Notes under the pieces: generated by a model | Database searches by the model: none | The model's input: only the letters and a program-made list of their open reading frames with translations | What the model was told of the DNA's origin: nothing | Source: Nitrospirota bacterium | GTDB lineage: Bacteria > Nitrospirota > Thermodesulfovibrionia > Thermodesulfovibrionales > JdFR-88 | DNA length: 45,187 bases | Direction: 5' to 3' | Assembly: GCA_021813405.1 (NCBI GenBank) | Contig: JAKAKS010000012.1 | Location: forward strand, 1 to 45,187 | Made by a program: the position numbers and the translations under genes | In this document: positions 22,701 to 34,529 of the stretch, piece by piece | Layout: each line of letters opens with the position of its first letter | Numbering within the stretch: the stretch's first letter is position 1

Positions 22701-23158
22701 TATGCCTCCCAAAAAAAACCTCCCTACTGACGTTTATACAAAAACTCCGCCTAAAGGAGCGGCGCCGTCCCACTCGGGGTTAAAGGGGGAAAACAGTTTT
22801 TAGAAGGATGTTTTCTGGTTATGGGGGCCACAAGCGGGCAAGAAGGCATGGCGCGGAAGACAAGGTGGATGTGCATTATCGCCATAGAAAACAGCAAGCT
22901 TTTCTTCAGCCCCCTGTGAAAAGCACTTTTCTGGCCGGCAAAGAAGATAACACCCTAAAAAACCGGGATAAATTCCTTTCTACGGCCGCCCACTTGCCGG
23001 AAATAGCTGCCCGGACAAACGGAGTATGCCATAACAGGGCACTTGAAGTCCAGAGGGCGGTTAATCATCTGAATTCAGCGGGATGATAGAGGACTGTATC
23101 CCTCCGGCAGGCGCAAGCAGATACCACATAACGGGGATGATGAAGGCCAGCCCGTGAA
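22701..23158. other. Gene-poor region
   Basis: An open frame of about 90 codons near 22808-23086 has no ribosome site and no recognisable motif, so I do not call it. I see no RNA gene or strong promoter. The region probably holds the promoter of the YeiH-type gene and decayed sequence leading into the glycosyltransferase remnant. Confidence 0.45.
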
Positions 23159-23656
23159 ATGGAATCGAATTACCTTATACACTTTGTCCACTATTCGCTG
23201 CAAACACTGGAACAATTAATGCCCTTTGCGGCAGTTGTGATCTTTGCGATGCTGCGCAGAAGCAGGCTTGGACAATGGCGCAAAACCCCGGATATGATTA
23301 CAGCACCTCTTGTGCTTTTTGTGAACTATCTGCCTTACTGGTTTCCACCGCAAAGCGGCATGAGGTACACCATGCCGCTGTTTCCGTTTGCCGCGATGGC
23401 GATGGCCTTCATGGTCTTCTACGGGGAGCCGCGCTTTCGGCGGTGGGGCACCGGAGTTATTGTATTTGCGATAGCCGTAAAGTTTGCCCTTGGGATATGC
23501 GGGTTTCACTTTTTTCGAGAAACGGTTTCGCAGTTCCCAGACTGTTGCACAGGATATCGTGCGCACCACCGGCGGGCGTCAACTTCATATAAAGGAAAGG
23601 ACGTTGCATCCTTCGGGTTTACCCTTGCGGACAGCGGCGCAGCGTGTACCCGCTGA
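23159..23656 (+). pseudogene. Remnant of an ArnT-like membrane glycosyltransferase
   Basis: About 165 codons encode hydrophobic segments with A-P-L-V-L-F-V-N-Y-L-P-Y-W-F-P-P and R-Y-T-M-P-L-F-P-F-A-A-M-A. This pattern lies in the C-terminal half of ArnT/PMT-type (GT39/GT83) enzymes, where R-Y-x-x-P-L-x-P is conserved. The catalytic N-terminal half is missing. After about residue 125 the likely protein (Q-T-V-A-Q-D-I-V-R-T-T-G-G-R-Q) continues in another frame, so there is also a frameshift. It is a decayed gene beside the lipopolysaccharide cluster. Confidence 0.55.
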
Positions 23657-23670
23657 TTAAATTCCCGCCC

Positions 23671-24684
23671 TCAAAAAAACTTTTTTCTTATCTTTTCGAT
23701 TACCCAGCCCGGTTCTATGGCGCTCATGCATCTCATGCCGGGGCAGACGCGTTTCCTGCACGGGGAACAGGCAAAATGCCTTTTAAAGACAAAGTTTTCC
23801 GCCCTGCCGTTATCATAAGGCCCAACCACTGCCGGGTCCGTAGGGCCAAACAGGGCAAAAACGGGCACACCAAGCGCTGCGGCGATGTGCATCGGCCCAG
23901 AGTCATTCGTGAGTACAAACCGGGCGCGCCTCATCACTTCCACAAGCTGACGGAGGTCCGTTTCCCCGGCAAGCGAGACCGATTTACCGCCCGAATGTGA
24001 GACCACCTCATCTGCCAGAACCCTATCGGAGGCCGCCCCTATTACCACGGAGTTCATATCCAGCGCCGCAGCCACCTCAGCAAAATTCCAGATGGGCCAT
24101 CTTTTGGAATTCCACCTGGCCCCAGGGACGATTACCGCGTATTGGTCGAAAGGCGGTGTAAACTCCCCGGACGCCGGCATCGGAAACTCGGCCTCGGTCT
24201 GGCAACCAGCAAATTTTGCCATATTCAGGTATCTCTTTACGGCATGGTCCCTTTCGCGCCTGCCCCCCACAAGATGGGTGTAGAACAACCGGCCTCCCTC
24301 GCGCGCGTCTTCAAAACCAACACGTATAGCAGCGCCGGTGGCCTTTGCAATAAGAGCGCTCCTTAAGAGCCCCTGCAGGTCAAAAACGGCATCGAACGAT
24401 TCCCGTTTAAGATCGCGCCCAAGCCGGGCCAGTTCACCAATTGTGTTTACGAAACTGCCGGGCTTAATCCAGCCGTCTTTTTTTATAACCCACAGCTTGT
24501 GTATCAGCGGATGGCTGGAAAGAAGCGGCGCAAACGAATCCGCTATAACCCAGTGGACCTCTGCATCCGGAAAACCCTTTTTCAGTGAAAACAGAAAGGG
24601 CAGCGAATGTACCACGTCACCCAGGGAACTGGGTTTTATTACCAGAACCTTTTTCAGCCCTTTTTTAAAAGACAGCTTGTCCAT
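23671..24684 (-). CDS. waaC: Lipopolysaccharide heptosyltransferase I-like (GT9)
   Basis: The 337-residue GT9 enzyme adds heptose to the lipid A-Kdo core on the cytoplasmic face of the inner membrane. It begins with the family start V-L-V-I-K-P-S-S-L-G-D-V-V-H-S-L-P and shows W-V-I-A-D-S-F-A-P-L-L. The nucleotide-sugar site T-N-D-S-G-P-M-H-I-A-A-A-L-G-V-P-V-F-A-L-F-G-P-T is near residue 257. C-S-P-C-R and C-P-G-M-R-C, a cysteine cluster frequent in WaaC/WaaF-type enzymes, come later. Its start overlaps the preceding unknown gene by about 30 bp, in an operon with the WaaF-GmhB fusion. Assignment as heptosyltransferase I rather than II rests on the S-S-L-G-D-V start. Confidence 0.85.
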   Translation of the reverse strand: MDKLSFKKGLKKVLVIKPSSLGDVVHSLPFLFSLKKGFPDAEVHWVIADSFAPLLSSHPLIHKLWVIKKDGWIKPGSFVNTIGELARLGRDLKRESFDAVFDLQGLLRSALIAKATGAAIRVGFEDAREGGRLFYTHLVGGRRERDHAVKRYLNMAKFAGCQTEAEFPMPASGEFTPPFDQYAVIVPGARWNSKRWPIWNFAEVAAALDMNSVVIGAASDRVLADEVVSHSGGKSVSLAGETDLRQLVEVMRRARFVLTNDSGPMHIAAALGVPVFALFGPTDPAVVGPYDNGRAENFVFKRHFACSPCRKRVCPGMRCMSAIEPGWVIEKIRKKFF

Positions 24685-25295
24685 GCCAGATTTATCGAGT
24701 AGGCCTCTTCCTTTAAAAATTCCCCCATGTCCGCGCCGGGTTTCTTGTTTCTGCTGTATCTATTAAAGTTCGCCTGCACGTACTCCAGTGCCCGACCCTT
24801 GAAAGCGGCAGTGAATGGATAAAGACATGCCCCAAGGAAAGAGGAACCTTTCAGTTCCAGCCGCCTTGCGCCAAAGACGTCCCCGGAGGCCATGCCGTCC
24901 GCCGGGGCGGCGGAAAGTTCAACCGTTCCGCCCAGAAGCAGGTCTTTTATTTTAAACTTTCCCTGGCGGACCAAGCTTTCCACCTCGAAGAGGCTGAGCA
25001 CAGAGCGCCTCATCCGCCCGAAGACATCCAGTTTATCGGGGTCTGCTATCTCTTTTTCTTTTATGTAAATTTCTATTGGGTTGCCATGGTCCGGGGCCAC
25101 CCAGTCGCAAAGGAACCAGTCCTCGAAATTCAGGAAACCCAGTTCCATTGATATTCCACCCAGGAATTCTTCGGGATCCTCTTCGTCCCAGAAAAACTCG
25201 TATGCGGCGTCTATCATTCCGGGATGTTTCTCCCTGAAATGCGACATTATTTCATCGTAATAATCGCTTCTTAACCTTAAACTGCGTTCATCCAT
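24654..25295 (-). CDS. Hypothetical protein in the lipopolysaccharide core operon
   Basis: The 213-residue soluble protein has many acidic and aromatic residues (E-F-F-W-D-E-E-D-P-E-E-F near residue 36, F-L-N-F-E-D-W-F-L-C-D-W-V near 55). There is no signal peptide, membrane helix or known motif, and I do not recognise it. The ATG at 25293-25295 overlaps the stop of the WaaF-GmhB gene by one base (TAATG), with GGAGG upstream. Its end overlaps the heptosyltransferase I start by about 30 bp. Tight coupling on both sides suggests a role in the same pathway or simply shared expression. Confidence 0.75.
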   Translation of the reverse strand: MDERSLRLRSDYYDEIMSHFREKHPGMIDAAYEFFWDEEDPEEFLGGISMELGFLNFEDWFLCDWVAPDHGNPIEIYIKEKEIADPDKLDVFGRMRRSVLSLFEVESLVRQGKFKIKDLLLGGTVELSAAPADGMASGDVFGARRLELKGSSFLGACLYPFTAAFKGRALEYVQANFNRYSRNKKPGADMGEFLKEEAYSINLAWTSCLLKKG

Positions 25296-26827
25296 TAACA
25301 CGCCTCCCGCTTCAATATGAATTCAACTGCTTCTTTTAAAGAACCTGCCCTGAAAAACGGCCCTGCCCACGGTATATCTGCAGGCCCGTCAGAGCCTATC
25401 AATACCGGAAATGCCCCGGCTGAGCTTGCGGCCAATATGTCCGAGGTCTTATCCCCAACCATATAGGAGCCCTTCAGATCTATGTTCAATTGCCTGCTGG
25501 CTTCAAGGAGCATCCCCGGTGATGGCTTTCTGCATGAGCAGATCTCATCCGGGCGGTGCGGGCAGTAATAAAACGCCTCGAAACCGTATTTGCCGAAATG
25601 GGCGTTTACCTCTTTTACAAAATCCTCGCTGATAGTCCCCCTGTTTATGCCAGACTGGTTTGTAATCCCGATAATCGCAAACCCCATATCGCGGAGTTTC
25701 ACAAGCTGCTCCAATCCCGCAGCTGGCTCAAAATCCTCCCAGCGGCTAAGATAGCCGGGGTCTTTGCAAAGAACGCCGTCACGGTCAAAGAAAACGGCCC
25801 TCCTTGAAGGCAGAATATTGCGCAAGGCTTCAAAGACCTCATCAGGCGAGATCGCCTCCAGACATGGCGGAGCTGCTCCTCCTTTTGCGCATGTCCTTTT
25901 AAAACACGGGGAGCAACCATATTGCTTTTTCATAACAGTTGAATGCCCGGGAGGACCTGTGAGTTCCGGTGAAGTAGAGCCGAAAAGGGCCACCACCCTG
26001 GAGCCAACCGCGTAGGCAACATGCATCGCGCCGGAATCATTGGACACAACCGCATCACACTCGGACAAGACAGCCGCAAATTCACGGACGCCTGTCTTGC
26101 CGGCCAGGTCCAGTATTCTGCCGGGGCCTGAACTGGCCTCCCGGATTATCTGCTGCGCTGCCTGCGCCTCGCTGGCCGAGCCAAGCAGCGCCACGCTGCC
26201 GCCAAGCCTTGTATTTATCAGGTCCGCAAGTTTAATGAAGCTGCCAACGGGCCATCTTTTTGAGGAGCCGAATGCCGCCCCTGGAGTAAGCGCAATCACA
26301 GGCCTTTCAAGCCCTTGCAGCAGCTGCCTTGCCTTAAGCCTCTCCTCCGGGGTTAAATGCACCCATGGAAGAGATTTTTCCACCCTGCAAAGCCCGGCCT
26401 TTTCAAGCAGGTTCAGGTAATAATCCACATGGTGCATCCGCCTGTCTTCGCCGCCATAGGGCACGGGTTTTGTAAGCAGCGGCCCCCTTAAATCCCTGGA
26501 GTACCCGGTGCGCCGGGGAATGCGGGCCAGCCATGCGGACAAACCGGCCCCGAATGCGTTTTGAAGGAGGATAATCTCGTCGAAACCGCCGCTTTTCAGC
26601 CGCCGCGCAAGCCGCAGCTTGCCCGATGCGCCCTCGCATTCATCACCAAGGACCATTATCTGGTCGATTGAAGGGTCTTTTTCAAAGAGCCCGGCTATAT
26701 GTTTTTTAACCAGAAGGGTTATGTGCGCACCTGGATTGGAAAGCCTGACGGACCGGAGCGCCGGGGTAGTCATAACGGCGTCTCCAACCCAGTTAACCCC
26801 CCTTACGGCTATGCGTTTTACAGCCAT
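25295..26827 (-). CDS. waaF/gmhB: Fusion of heptosyltransferase II (WaaF) and heptose bisphosphate phosphatase (GmhB)
   Basis: The 510-residue protein joins two enzymes of the lipopolysaccharide core. Residues 1 to about 335 form a GT9 glycosyltransferase with R-G-V-N-W-V-G-D-A-V-M-T-T-P (heptosyltransferase II signature), V-S-N-D-S-G-A-M-H-V-A at 261-271 and C-S-P-C near 305. Residues from about 341 form a HAD-family D,D-heptose-1,7-bisphosphate 7-phosphatase: F-F-D-R-D-G-V with Asp348 and Asp350, T-N-Q-S-G, a zinc loop with Cys422, His424, Cys430 and Cys432, then R-K-P and V-G-D-K-T-S-D. All catalytic residues are present in both halves. It is the first gene of the minus-strand operon, so one message makes the ADP-heptose phosphatase step and its transfer step. 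Confidence 0.9.
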   Translation of the reverse strand: MAVKRIAVRGVNWVGDAVMTTPALRSVRLSNPGAHITLLVKKHIAGLFEKDPSIDQIMVLGDECEGASGKLRLARRLKSGGFDEIILLQNAFGAGLSAWLARIPRRTGYSRDLRGPLLTKPVPYGGEDRRMHHVDYYLNLLEKAGLCRVEKSLPWVHLTPEERLKARQLLQGLERPVIALTPGAAFGSSKRWPVGSFIKLADLINTRLGGSVALLGSASEAQAAQQIIREASSGPGRILDLAGKTGVREFAAVLSECDAVVSNDSGAMHVAYAVGSRVVALFGSTSPELTGPPGHSTVMKKQYGCSPCFKRTCAKGGAAPPCLEAISPDEVFEALRNILPSRRAVFFDRDGVLCKDPGYLSRWEDFEPAAGLEQLVKLRDMGFAIIGITNQSGINRGTISEDFVKEVNAHFGKYGFEAFYYCPHRPDEICSCRKPSPGMLLEASRQLNIDLKGSYMVGDKTSDILAASSAGAFPVLIGSDGPADIPWAGPFFRAGSLKEAVEFILKREAC

Positions 26828-26890
26828 CCTCTAGTTTAACACGCTGGCCATTGCGCCACGGGGCTGTTTCCGCCCCGCGTGGAGGTCGTT

Positions 26891-26896
26891 TATAAT
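26891..26896 (+). promoter_or_regulatory. -10 box upstream of the membrane protein gene
   Basis: TATAAT lies 11 bases before the ATG at 26908, and no ribosome site is present. The predicted leader is five bases or less. The -35 region is not obvious. Confidence 0.4.
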
Positions 26897-26907
26897 ATTG
26901 CATTCAC

Positions 26908-28596
26908 ATGAGAGTATTCCAAAAAGCAGCCATCCCGCTATTGCTATCCGCCGCCTGTGCCGGGCTATGGATCAGTTATCATTACACTTTCAATTCATGG
27001 AGCCTTGATTCAGATTCATCCGTTTTTGTCATGCTCATTCATGGTTGGCATAATCATGGTTGGGAATTTTTCCGTTCCTGGCTTTATACCAGGGACAACT
27101 GGCTCCTCTCCTCCACCCCGCTGGCATTCCTGGACTACGCAGTCTTCGGCGCAACCGGACGGTCCGTGATAGGACTGGGGTGGGCCGTATTTGTTGCAAA
27201 CGCACTTATGGCCGCGATGATAATGCGGCTTCTTCTTGGGCGCTGGAGCCCGGCGGCCCTGGTGGTTTCATGCCTGTGCCTGTTTGCCGGAGAAGACACC
27301 ATAGGAAGCGCCGGGGGGTTGGCGTTTTCCGCCTTTCACAACGCAACGATGCTCTGGATATCGCTGTCTATCATGGTTGTTTTCGCCGGGAGTTCCCGCG
27401 CTTCTGTTTGGCGGCCACTGGCACTTTGCGCTGTAGTTTTTATCGCCTCTCTTTCTGACCCCTGGTTTAATGCAGCCTGCGCACTGCCGCTTGGGCTTGT
27501 ATTGCTGTGGCGGCAGTGGGCCGGTAAAGAGTCCCGCCGCCAAAACCTGACGCTTTTGACGGGGCTGTTTGGCGGCTGGCTTCTGGCCGGCACAAAGGCA
27601 TTCGGGGCGTTTTCTTTTTTACATACCTATCACTTCCATTTTGCCCTGAATATGAACCAGGCGCTTGGGAATATAAAACTGTACGCTCAATCCATGGCCG
27701 TGCTGTTCCAGGCGGCCCCTGTTTGGCGGTGGAGCCACATTGCGGCGGTGCTTTTTGCGGGTTTATCATTGTTGCTTGCCGCCGAAGCGCTCTTATGGCT
27801 GGCGCGGGTAAGGCAAGCCGGTAATCTGAAAGGGCCGGAACTGTCCATGAGGCAAAGGGGCGCATTGAATTTTTTCATTATGTCTGCCGCCATCATGTCA
27901 GGTTTGTTTTTTTTATATTCCTATGATGCCGATGCAGGGGCAGGCGCCGGCCGGTATCTGATGAATATTTATTACTGGATGCTGGTGCTTGGTGTGTTTG
28001 TCTATGCAGCCAGATGGGTGCATTTAAAGCCGTGGCTGCGGGCGGCGGCTATCGTCTGGGTACTTGTATTCATCATGGCCGGGACGGCAAGCGATCCAGG
28101 GGCATGGACGAAACGGGCCAAAGTAAACGACCTGGGGGCGGCGGAACTGGCGCAATTCCTTGAAAGCAACGGACTTCATTACGGTTACGGCGATTACTGG
28201 GGGGCGCGCGCAAACACGGTAAGCTGGATAAGCGGGTACCGCACCATTATCCGCCCTGTATTGTTCCATGACTACGGGGCGGCAGCGGAAGGCGGCCAGG
28301 GCAGGAAATACCTGTTTTTCATCCCCAGGCTGGAGACCTCGCGCCTGTGGAATTCCGCTGCGGACTCAAAAAACGTTAGCCATGTGTTTCTGGTTTTAAA
28401 CGGAGTGGAGCCCTTTGAAGGCAACCCATATATACCCATTTCGGCGCTCACGCAGATCGCCACCGAGGAGTTCGGGAAACCCGGCCAGACGCTTCAATTC
28501 AAAAACTTCACTATACTGGTGTGGGGCCATCCCATCCTGCCGGCCCTGAGGCTGGGTGAAAGGATAATGTTCCGGCAGTTCAGCCCGTCCAAATAA
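26908..28596 (+). CDS. Multipass membrane protein, GT-C glycosyltransferase-like
   Basis: The 562-residue protein has about ten or more membrane helices over residues 5-400 and a soluble C-terminal part of about 150 residues. Early D-S-D-S-S-V in the first external loop, after helix 1, resembles the acidic motif of GT-C enzymes that use lipid-linked sugars. H-G-W-H-N-H-G-W-E-F-F and R-D-N-W-L-L follow in the same loop. I cannot assign a substrate. It is divergent from the heptosyltransferase operon by 80 bp, so a role in envelope polysaccharide is plausible. A bidirectional hairpin follows the stop by four bases. Confidence 0.65.
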   Translation: MRVFQKAAIPLLLSAACAGLWISYHYTFNSWSLDSDSSVFVMLIHGWHNHGWEFFRSWLYTRDNWLLSSTPLAFLDYAVFGATGRSVIGLGWAVFVANALMAAMIMRLLLGRWSPAALVVSCLCLFAGEDTIGSAGGLAFSAFHNATMLWISLSIMVVFAGSSRASVWRPLALCAVVFIASLSDPWFNAACALPLGLVLLWRQWAGKESRRQNLTLLTGLFGGWLLAGTKAFGAFSFLHTYHFHFALNMNQALGNIKLYAQSMAVLFQAAPVWRWSHIAAVLFAGLSLLLAAEALLWLARVRQAGNLKGPELSMRQRGALNFFIMSAAIMSGLFFLYSYDADAGAGAGRYLMNIYYWMLVLGVFVYAARWVHLKPWLRAAAIVWVLVFIMAGTASDPGAWTKRAKVNDLGAAELAQFLESNGLHYGYGDYWGARANTVSWISGYRTIIRPVLFHDYGAAAEGGQGRKYLFFIPRLETSRLWNSAADSKNVSHVFLVLNGVEPFEGNPYIPISALTQIATEEFGKPGQTLQFKNFTILVWGHPILPALRLGERIMFRQFSPSK

Positions 28597-28599
28597 AAA

Positions 28600-28619
28600 A
28601 CCCGCCCTTTGGGGCGGGT
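28600..28619. terminator. Bidirectional intrinsic terminator between the membrane protein gene and the atp operon
   Basis: ACCCGCCC and GGGCGGGT form a perfect stem around TTTG. On the minus strand the stem runs into GTTTTTTATTT, an ideal tail for ending the atp operon. On the plus strand a short T-rich stretch (near 28624) follows. Both genes converge here. Confidence 0.88.
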
Positions 28620-28658
28620 CTGAATTTTGATTTGAAACGGAACTGGTCTCCGGACCAG

Positions 28659-29063
28659 CTAGCCCCGATGCCTCTCCGCCAGGTTGATCCTGGTAACGGC
28701 CCTTTCCAGAGCGGACTCTGTTTTTGCGTAGTCCACGTTTTCCTTGTGTCTAAGCAGTTCCTCGGCCCGCTTTTTGGCCGAGATGGCCCTCTCCAGGTCT
28801 ATGCTTTCGGCCTTCTCGGCGCTGTCTGCTAATACGAGGACGCGCTCCGGTCCCACCTCGGCATAGCCGCTGTTAATAAAGAAGTAACTGGTGTTCTGCC
28901 CTTCCCTTGCGGAAAGTATGCCTATGGCCAGCGTGGTCACAAGCGGTGCGTGCCCCGGCAGCACGCCAAACTCGCCTTCAGAACCCCTGGCCGTGACCTC
29001 TTCCACCTGTCCGTTAAAAACCGGTCCGTAGGGGGTCACTATCTCCAGTATCAGCTTTTCCAA
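28659..29063 (-). CDS. atpC: ATP synthase F1 subunit epsilon
   Basis: The 134-residue subunit has the N-terminal beta-sandwich with T-P-Y-G-P-V-F-N-G-Q-V-E-E-V and the conserved G-E-F-G-V-L-P-G-H-A-P-L-V-T. A C-terminal helical hairpin rich in Lys and Glu follows. It sits in the central stalk with gamma and can inhibit ATP hydrolysis. It follows atpD by 3 bp as the last gene of the operon, just before the terminator. Confidence 0.95.
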   Translation of the reverse strand: MEKLILEIVTPYGPVFNGQVEEVTARGSEGEFGVLPGHAPLVTTLAIGILSAREGQNTSYFFINSGYAEVGPERVLVLADSAEKAESIDLERAISAKKRAEELLRHKENVDYAKTESALERAVTRINLAERHRG

Positions 29064-29066
29064 CGG

Positions 29067-31410
<2,344 letters not shown>

Positions 31411-32919
31411 TTAGACGGCTGAAAACCCTTTCTTGAATTCCTCGCAGAGGTTTGTAAGCTTCGCCTTAAGGTCGTCATCTATGGCCAGCTTCTGCTTAAG
31501 TTCAGCCCTGACGTCCGCCTTTGCCCTGAAATGCCTGAGAAGCTCGGCCTCGAATTTCTTCACCGCCTCCACCGGCACGTCGTCCACAAAACCCTGGGTG
31601 CCCGCAAAAAGCACCATAAGCTGGTCTTCCACCGGAAGCGGCTCATACTGGCCCTGCTTCAGAATCTCGACCATCCTCCGGCCTCTTTCTATCTGTGCAA
31701 GGGTGGCCTTGTCCAGGTCCGACCCGAACTGCGCAAAAGCGGCCAGTTCCCTGAACTGGGCCAGATCCAGCCTCATTGTGCCGGCCACCTGCTTCATGGC
31801 CTTGGTCTGCGCGGCGCCGCCCACGCGGCTGACCGACAGGCCCACATTGACGGCAGGCCTGACGCCTGCGTAAAAGAGCTCCGGCTCCAGATATATCTGC
31901 CCGTCCGTTATCGAGATTACGTTTGTAGGTATGTAGCCCGACACGTCACCCGCCTGGGTTTCGATTATAGGCAACGCGGTAAGCGAGCCTCCGCCCAGTT
32001 CCTTGGAGAGCTTGGATGCCCTTTCAAGGAGCCTGGAATGTAAATAGAACACGTCGCCAGGGTAGGCTTCACGTCCCGGGGGACGCCTCAGAAGCAGCGA
32101 TAGCTGCCTGTATGCCGCAGCCTGCTTGCTGAGATCATCGTAAACTATGAGGGCATGCTTTCCGTTGTCCCTGAAGTACTCGCCTATGGCGCATCCCGTG
32201 TAAGGGGCTATGAACTGAAGCGGAGCTGGCTCGCTGGCGGATGAGGAAACCACTATTGTGTGCTCCATCGCGCCGTGCTCTTCAAGTATCTGCACCGTGC
32301 GGGCCACGTTCGCCCTTTTCTGGCCGCACGCAACATATATGCAAATAACATCGCCGCCCTTCTGGTTTATGATCGCATCGATTCCGATGGCGGTCTTGCC
32401 GGTCTGGCGGTCTCCGATTATCAGCTCTCTCTGTCCCCTGCCGATGGGGATCATGGCATCTATGGCCTTAAGCCCCGTCTGAAGGGGCTCCGTTACGGGC
32501 ATCCTGTCCACTATGCCGGGGGCAACCACGTCCACCTGGCGGAACTTGTCCGTATTTATAGGCCCCTTGCCGTCAATGGGCTGGCCTATGGCATTTACCA
32601 CCCGGCCGATGAGGGCCTCACCGGCGGGGGTCTCCATGATCTTGCCGGTCCTTTTCACAACGTCGCCTTCTTTGACCAGCGAATCCTCGCCAAAGAGCAC
32701 CGCGCCCACTGCCCCGTCTTCCAAGTTAAGAGCCATGCCGTAAATCGAGTTGGGGAACTCGAGAAGTTCTGAGGCCATGCATTTGTCCAGACCATAGAGC
32801 TTGGCAATGCCGTCGCCTATCGACATGACCGTGCCGATCTCGCTTACGTCCACCCGCTTTTCGAAATCGGTTATCTGTTTTTTAAGATATTGACTTATCT
32901 CGTCTACCTTGATCTCCAC
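31411..32919 (-). CDS. atpA: ATP synthase F1 subunit alpha (regulatory)
   Basis: The 502-residue subunit has the P-loop G-D-R-Q-T-G-K-T near residue 169 and the family signature [17 protein letters not shown]. Non-catalytic nucleotide sites form with beta. It lies 4 bp after atpH. Length and order are standard. Confidence 0.98.
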   Translation of the reverse strand: MEIKVDEISQYLKKQITDFEKRVDVSEIGTVMSIGDGIAKLYGLDKCMASELLEFPNSIYGMALNLEDGAVGAVLFGEDSLVKEGDVVKRTGKIMETPAGEALIGRVVNAIGQPIDGKGPINTDKFRQVDVVAPGIVDRMPVTEPLQTGLKAIDAMIPIGRGQRELIIGDRQTGKTAIGIDAIINQKGGDVICIYVACGQKRANVARTVQILEEHGAMEHTIVVSSSASEPAPLQFIAPYTGCAIGEYFRDNGKHALIVYDDLSKQAAAYRQLSLLLRRPPGREAYPGDVFYLHSRLLERASKLSKELGGGSLTALPIIETQAGDVSGYIPTNVISITDGQIYLEPELFYAGVRPAVNVGLSVSRVGGAAQTKAMKQVAGTMRLDLAQFRELAAFAQFGSDLDKATLAQIERGRRMVEILKQGQYEPLPVEDQLMVLFAGTQGFVDDVPVEAVKKFEAELLRHFRAKADVRAELKQKLAIDDDLKAKLTNLCEEFKKGFSAV

Positions 32920-32923
32920 TGGC

Positions 32924-33460
32924 TCACCCCTTTACAAGCTCTTCTTTTAGTAGCCGCAACTGGCCTTTTAAACTGCCATCGAACATAGTGCTGCCAACCT
33001 TTACCAGAACGCCTCCAAGCAGGGACGTGTCCTTTACGAACTTAAGCTCTATATTTTTCCCGGTGATCCTGTCCAGGGCGGCCTTCAGCCGCTTCATGGC
33101 AGGCTCCGGAACTTCAACAGGCGCAATTACAGTGGCCTTGGCAACCCTGGCGCGCTCCAGATAAAGCGCCACCGCCTGGACGCTTATCTCGTCCATAAGC
33201 CCAAGCGCGTCTTCATCGGCCAGGAAACGCAGGAACTGGCATGTGCCTTCGGAGAGCCCCGCCTTGTCCTTAAGGAAATCCAGCGCGGCCTTCTTCTCCT
33301 CCGTGGAGAATTGCGGCCCGGCAAAAAACCCCCTGGCCTCCGGGCTTTTATCCATGATTGCCTTTACCGCGGCCAGTTCCTCAACCGGCTTCATCGAAGA
33401 GCCGCCTACATGATTGAGAAACATCGTTACGTAGCGCCTAGCCAGCCTGGTCTGTTTCAA
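32924..33460 (-). CDS. atpH: ATP synthase F1 subunit delta
   Basis: The 178-residue subunit links F1 to the b-b' stator. The N-terminal six-helix domain is recognisable ([10 protein letters not shown], then F-L-R-F-L-A-D-E-D). The C-terminal [17 protein letters not shown] motif is diagnostic. Its ATG overlaps the atpF stop (ATGA). Confidence 0.95.
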   Translation of the reverse strand: MKQTRLARRYVTMFLNHVGGSSMKPVEELAAVKAIMDKSPEARGFFAGPQFSTEEKKAALDFLKDKAGLSEGTCQFLRFLADEDALGLMDEISVQAVALYLERARVAKATVIAPVEVPEPAMKRLKAALDRITGKNIELKFVKDTSLLGGVLVKVGSTMFDGSLKGQLRLLKEELVKG

Positions 33461-34026
33461 TTTCTGGCCTCCAGCTTGGCTACTGACTCCTCAATGAGCT
33501 TATTCTGCTCCTCGGGGGTAAGTTTCTCCTTAAGTCTTTTCTCGGTTATCTCCACGGCCAGTTCGGCAGCCTCTTTCCTTATTGCGTCCTTGGCCTTCTT
33601 AAGCTCTATCTCTATATTGGCCGTAGCATGTTCGGATATCCTCTTGCCCATCTTCTCGGCCTCATCTACAAGGGCCTGCCTTTCGGTCTCGCCGCTGGCC
33701 TTGGCCGCCTTTAATATATTGGCTATCTCATCGTCCTTTAGCCGTAGCCTGTCTTCCACTTCCTTCAGGCCCTTTTCCGCCAGTTCCCTGGTAAGCTTGG
33801 CCTCCTCCAGGCTCTTCTGGATGGCCTCTGTCCTGGCGCGGAGGTACTGAGAGAACGGTTTTTTTGTGGCAAAGACAATAACGGCCACAAGTATCAGGAA
33901 ATTGATTACCTGCCATATCCATACTTTCGCATCACTGCCCGAAGCGTCCTTGACGGCAGCCATGGCCACGGTTGCCACTGACAGCACAAACAGAAAAATG
34001 GGTAAGAATGCAAATTTGCGTTTCAT
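33457..34026 (-). CDS. atpF: ATP synthase F0 subunit b
   Basis: The 189-residue stator subunit has a signal-like hydrophobic start (to about residue 23) and a second membrane helix with V-W-I-W-Q-V-I-N-F-L-I-L. A long, charged coiled coil runs to the end. An N-terminal extra hydrophobic segment in b is known in several deltaproteobacteria and relatives. It overlaps b' upstream and atpH downstream by four bases each. Confidence 0.93.
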   Translation of the reverse strand: MKRKFAFLPIFLFVLSVATVAMAAVKDASGSDAKVWIWQVINFLILVAVIVFATKKPFSQYLRARTEAIQKSLEEAKLTRELAEKGLKEVEDRLRLKDDEIANILKAAKASGETERQALVDEAEKMGKRISEHATANIEIELKKAKDAIRKEAAELAVEITEKRLKEKLTPEEQNKLIEESVAKLEARN

Positions 34027-34445
34027 GCTTTTATCAACTTCTCCAAAATAGTGTCCGAAAATTTTTCCACCTGATCTCTCATCGCCTTACGCGCCTTGCC
34101 GGTTTCGGCGGCCAGTTCGTCCTTTATCTTCCCAGATATCTTGAGCGCCTCAGCGTGCGCAGCAGAGATGATCTGCCTGTTTTTGTCCTGCCCTTCGTTT
34201 CTTAGCGTCTCGTAAATTTCCCTGGCCTGCGCCCTGGCCGCGCCAAGCTCTTTTTTCATCGTTTCCAGGGCCTCGTCCTTTCTGGCATGCATATCCCTTG
34301 CGGCAATGTTGGCCTGTTCCACTACGTTTTTTCTTTCCTTGAACGTCTTCTGGATAGGCTTGAAAAGAATCAAGTTAAGTATGTACACCAGGAGCAGGAA
34401 ATTTCCAAGCAGAACGGAAAACCAGACCGGGCTGAAACTAAGCAT
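34023..34445 (-). CDS. atpF': ATP synthase F0 subunit b'
   Basis: The 140-residue protein has one N-terminal membrane helix (V-W-F-S-V-L-L-G-N-F-L-L-L-V-Y-I-L-N) and a heptad-rich coiled coil. As the first of two b-type genes it forms the b-b' heterodimer stator. It is the first gene of the operon, about 50 nt after a strong promoter. Genes for a (atpB) and c (atpE) are not adjacent, so F0 ring genes must lie elsewhere, as in Geobacter-like genomes. Confidence 0.92.
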   Translation of the reverse strand: MLSFSPVWFSVLLGNFLLLVYILNLILFKPIQKTFKERKNVVEQANIAARDMHARKDEALETMKKELGAARAQAREIYETLRNEGQDKNRQIISAAHAEALKISGKIKDELAAETGKARKAMRDQVEKFSDTILEKLIKA

Positions 34446-34501
34446 TTACTGCCTCCGTACCGCGCCTCGAATAATTTTTGAATGAGGACAACGAGGCTGA
34501 G

Positions 34502-34529
34502 ATTATCACATGGAAAAAATGCTTGTCAA
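34502..34529 (-). promoter_or_regulatory. Strong sigma70-type promoter of the atp operon
   Basis: On the minus strand TTGACA (34529-34524) and GATAAT (34507-34502) are 16 bp apart, with an extended TG before the -10 box. The transcript would start near 34495, leaving a leader of about 50 nt. Confidence 0.75.

Noticed and set aside
22808-23086. 92-codon plus-strand frame
   Set aside because: Its composition is unusual, it has no start signal, and no family is recognised.
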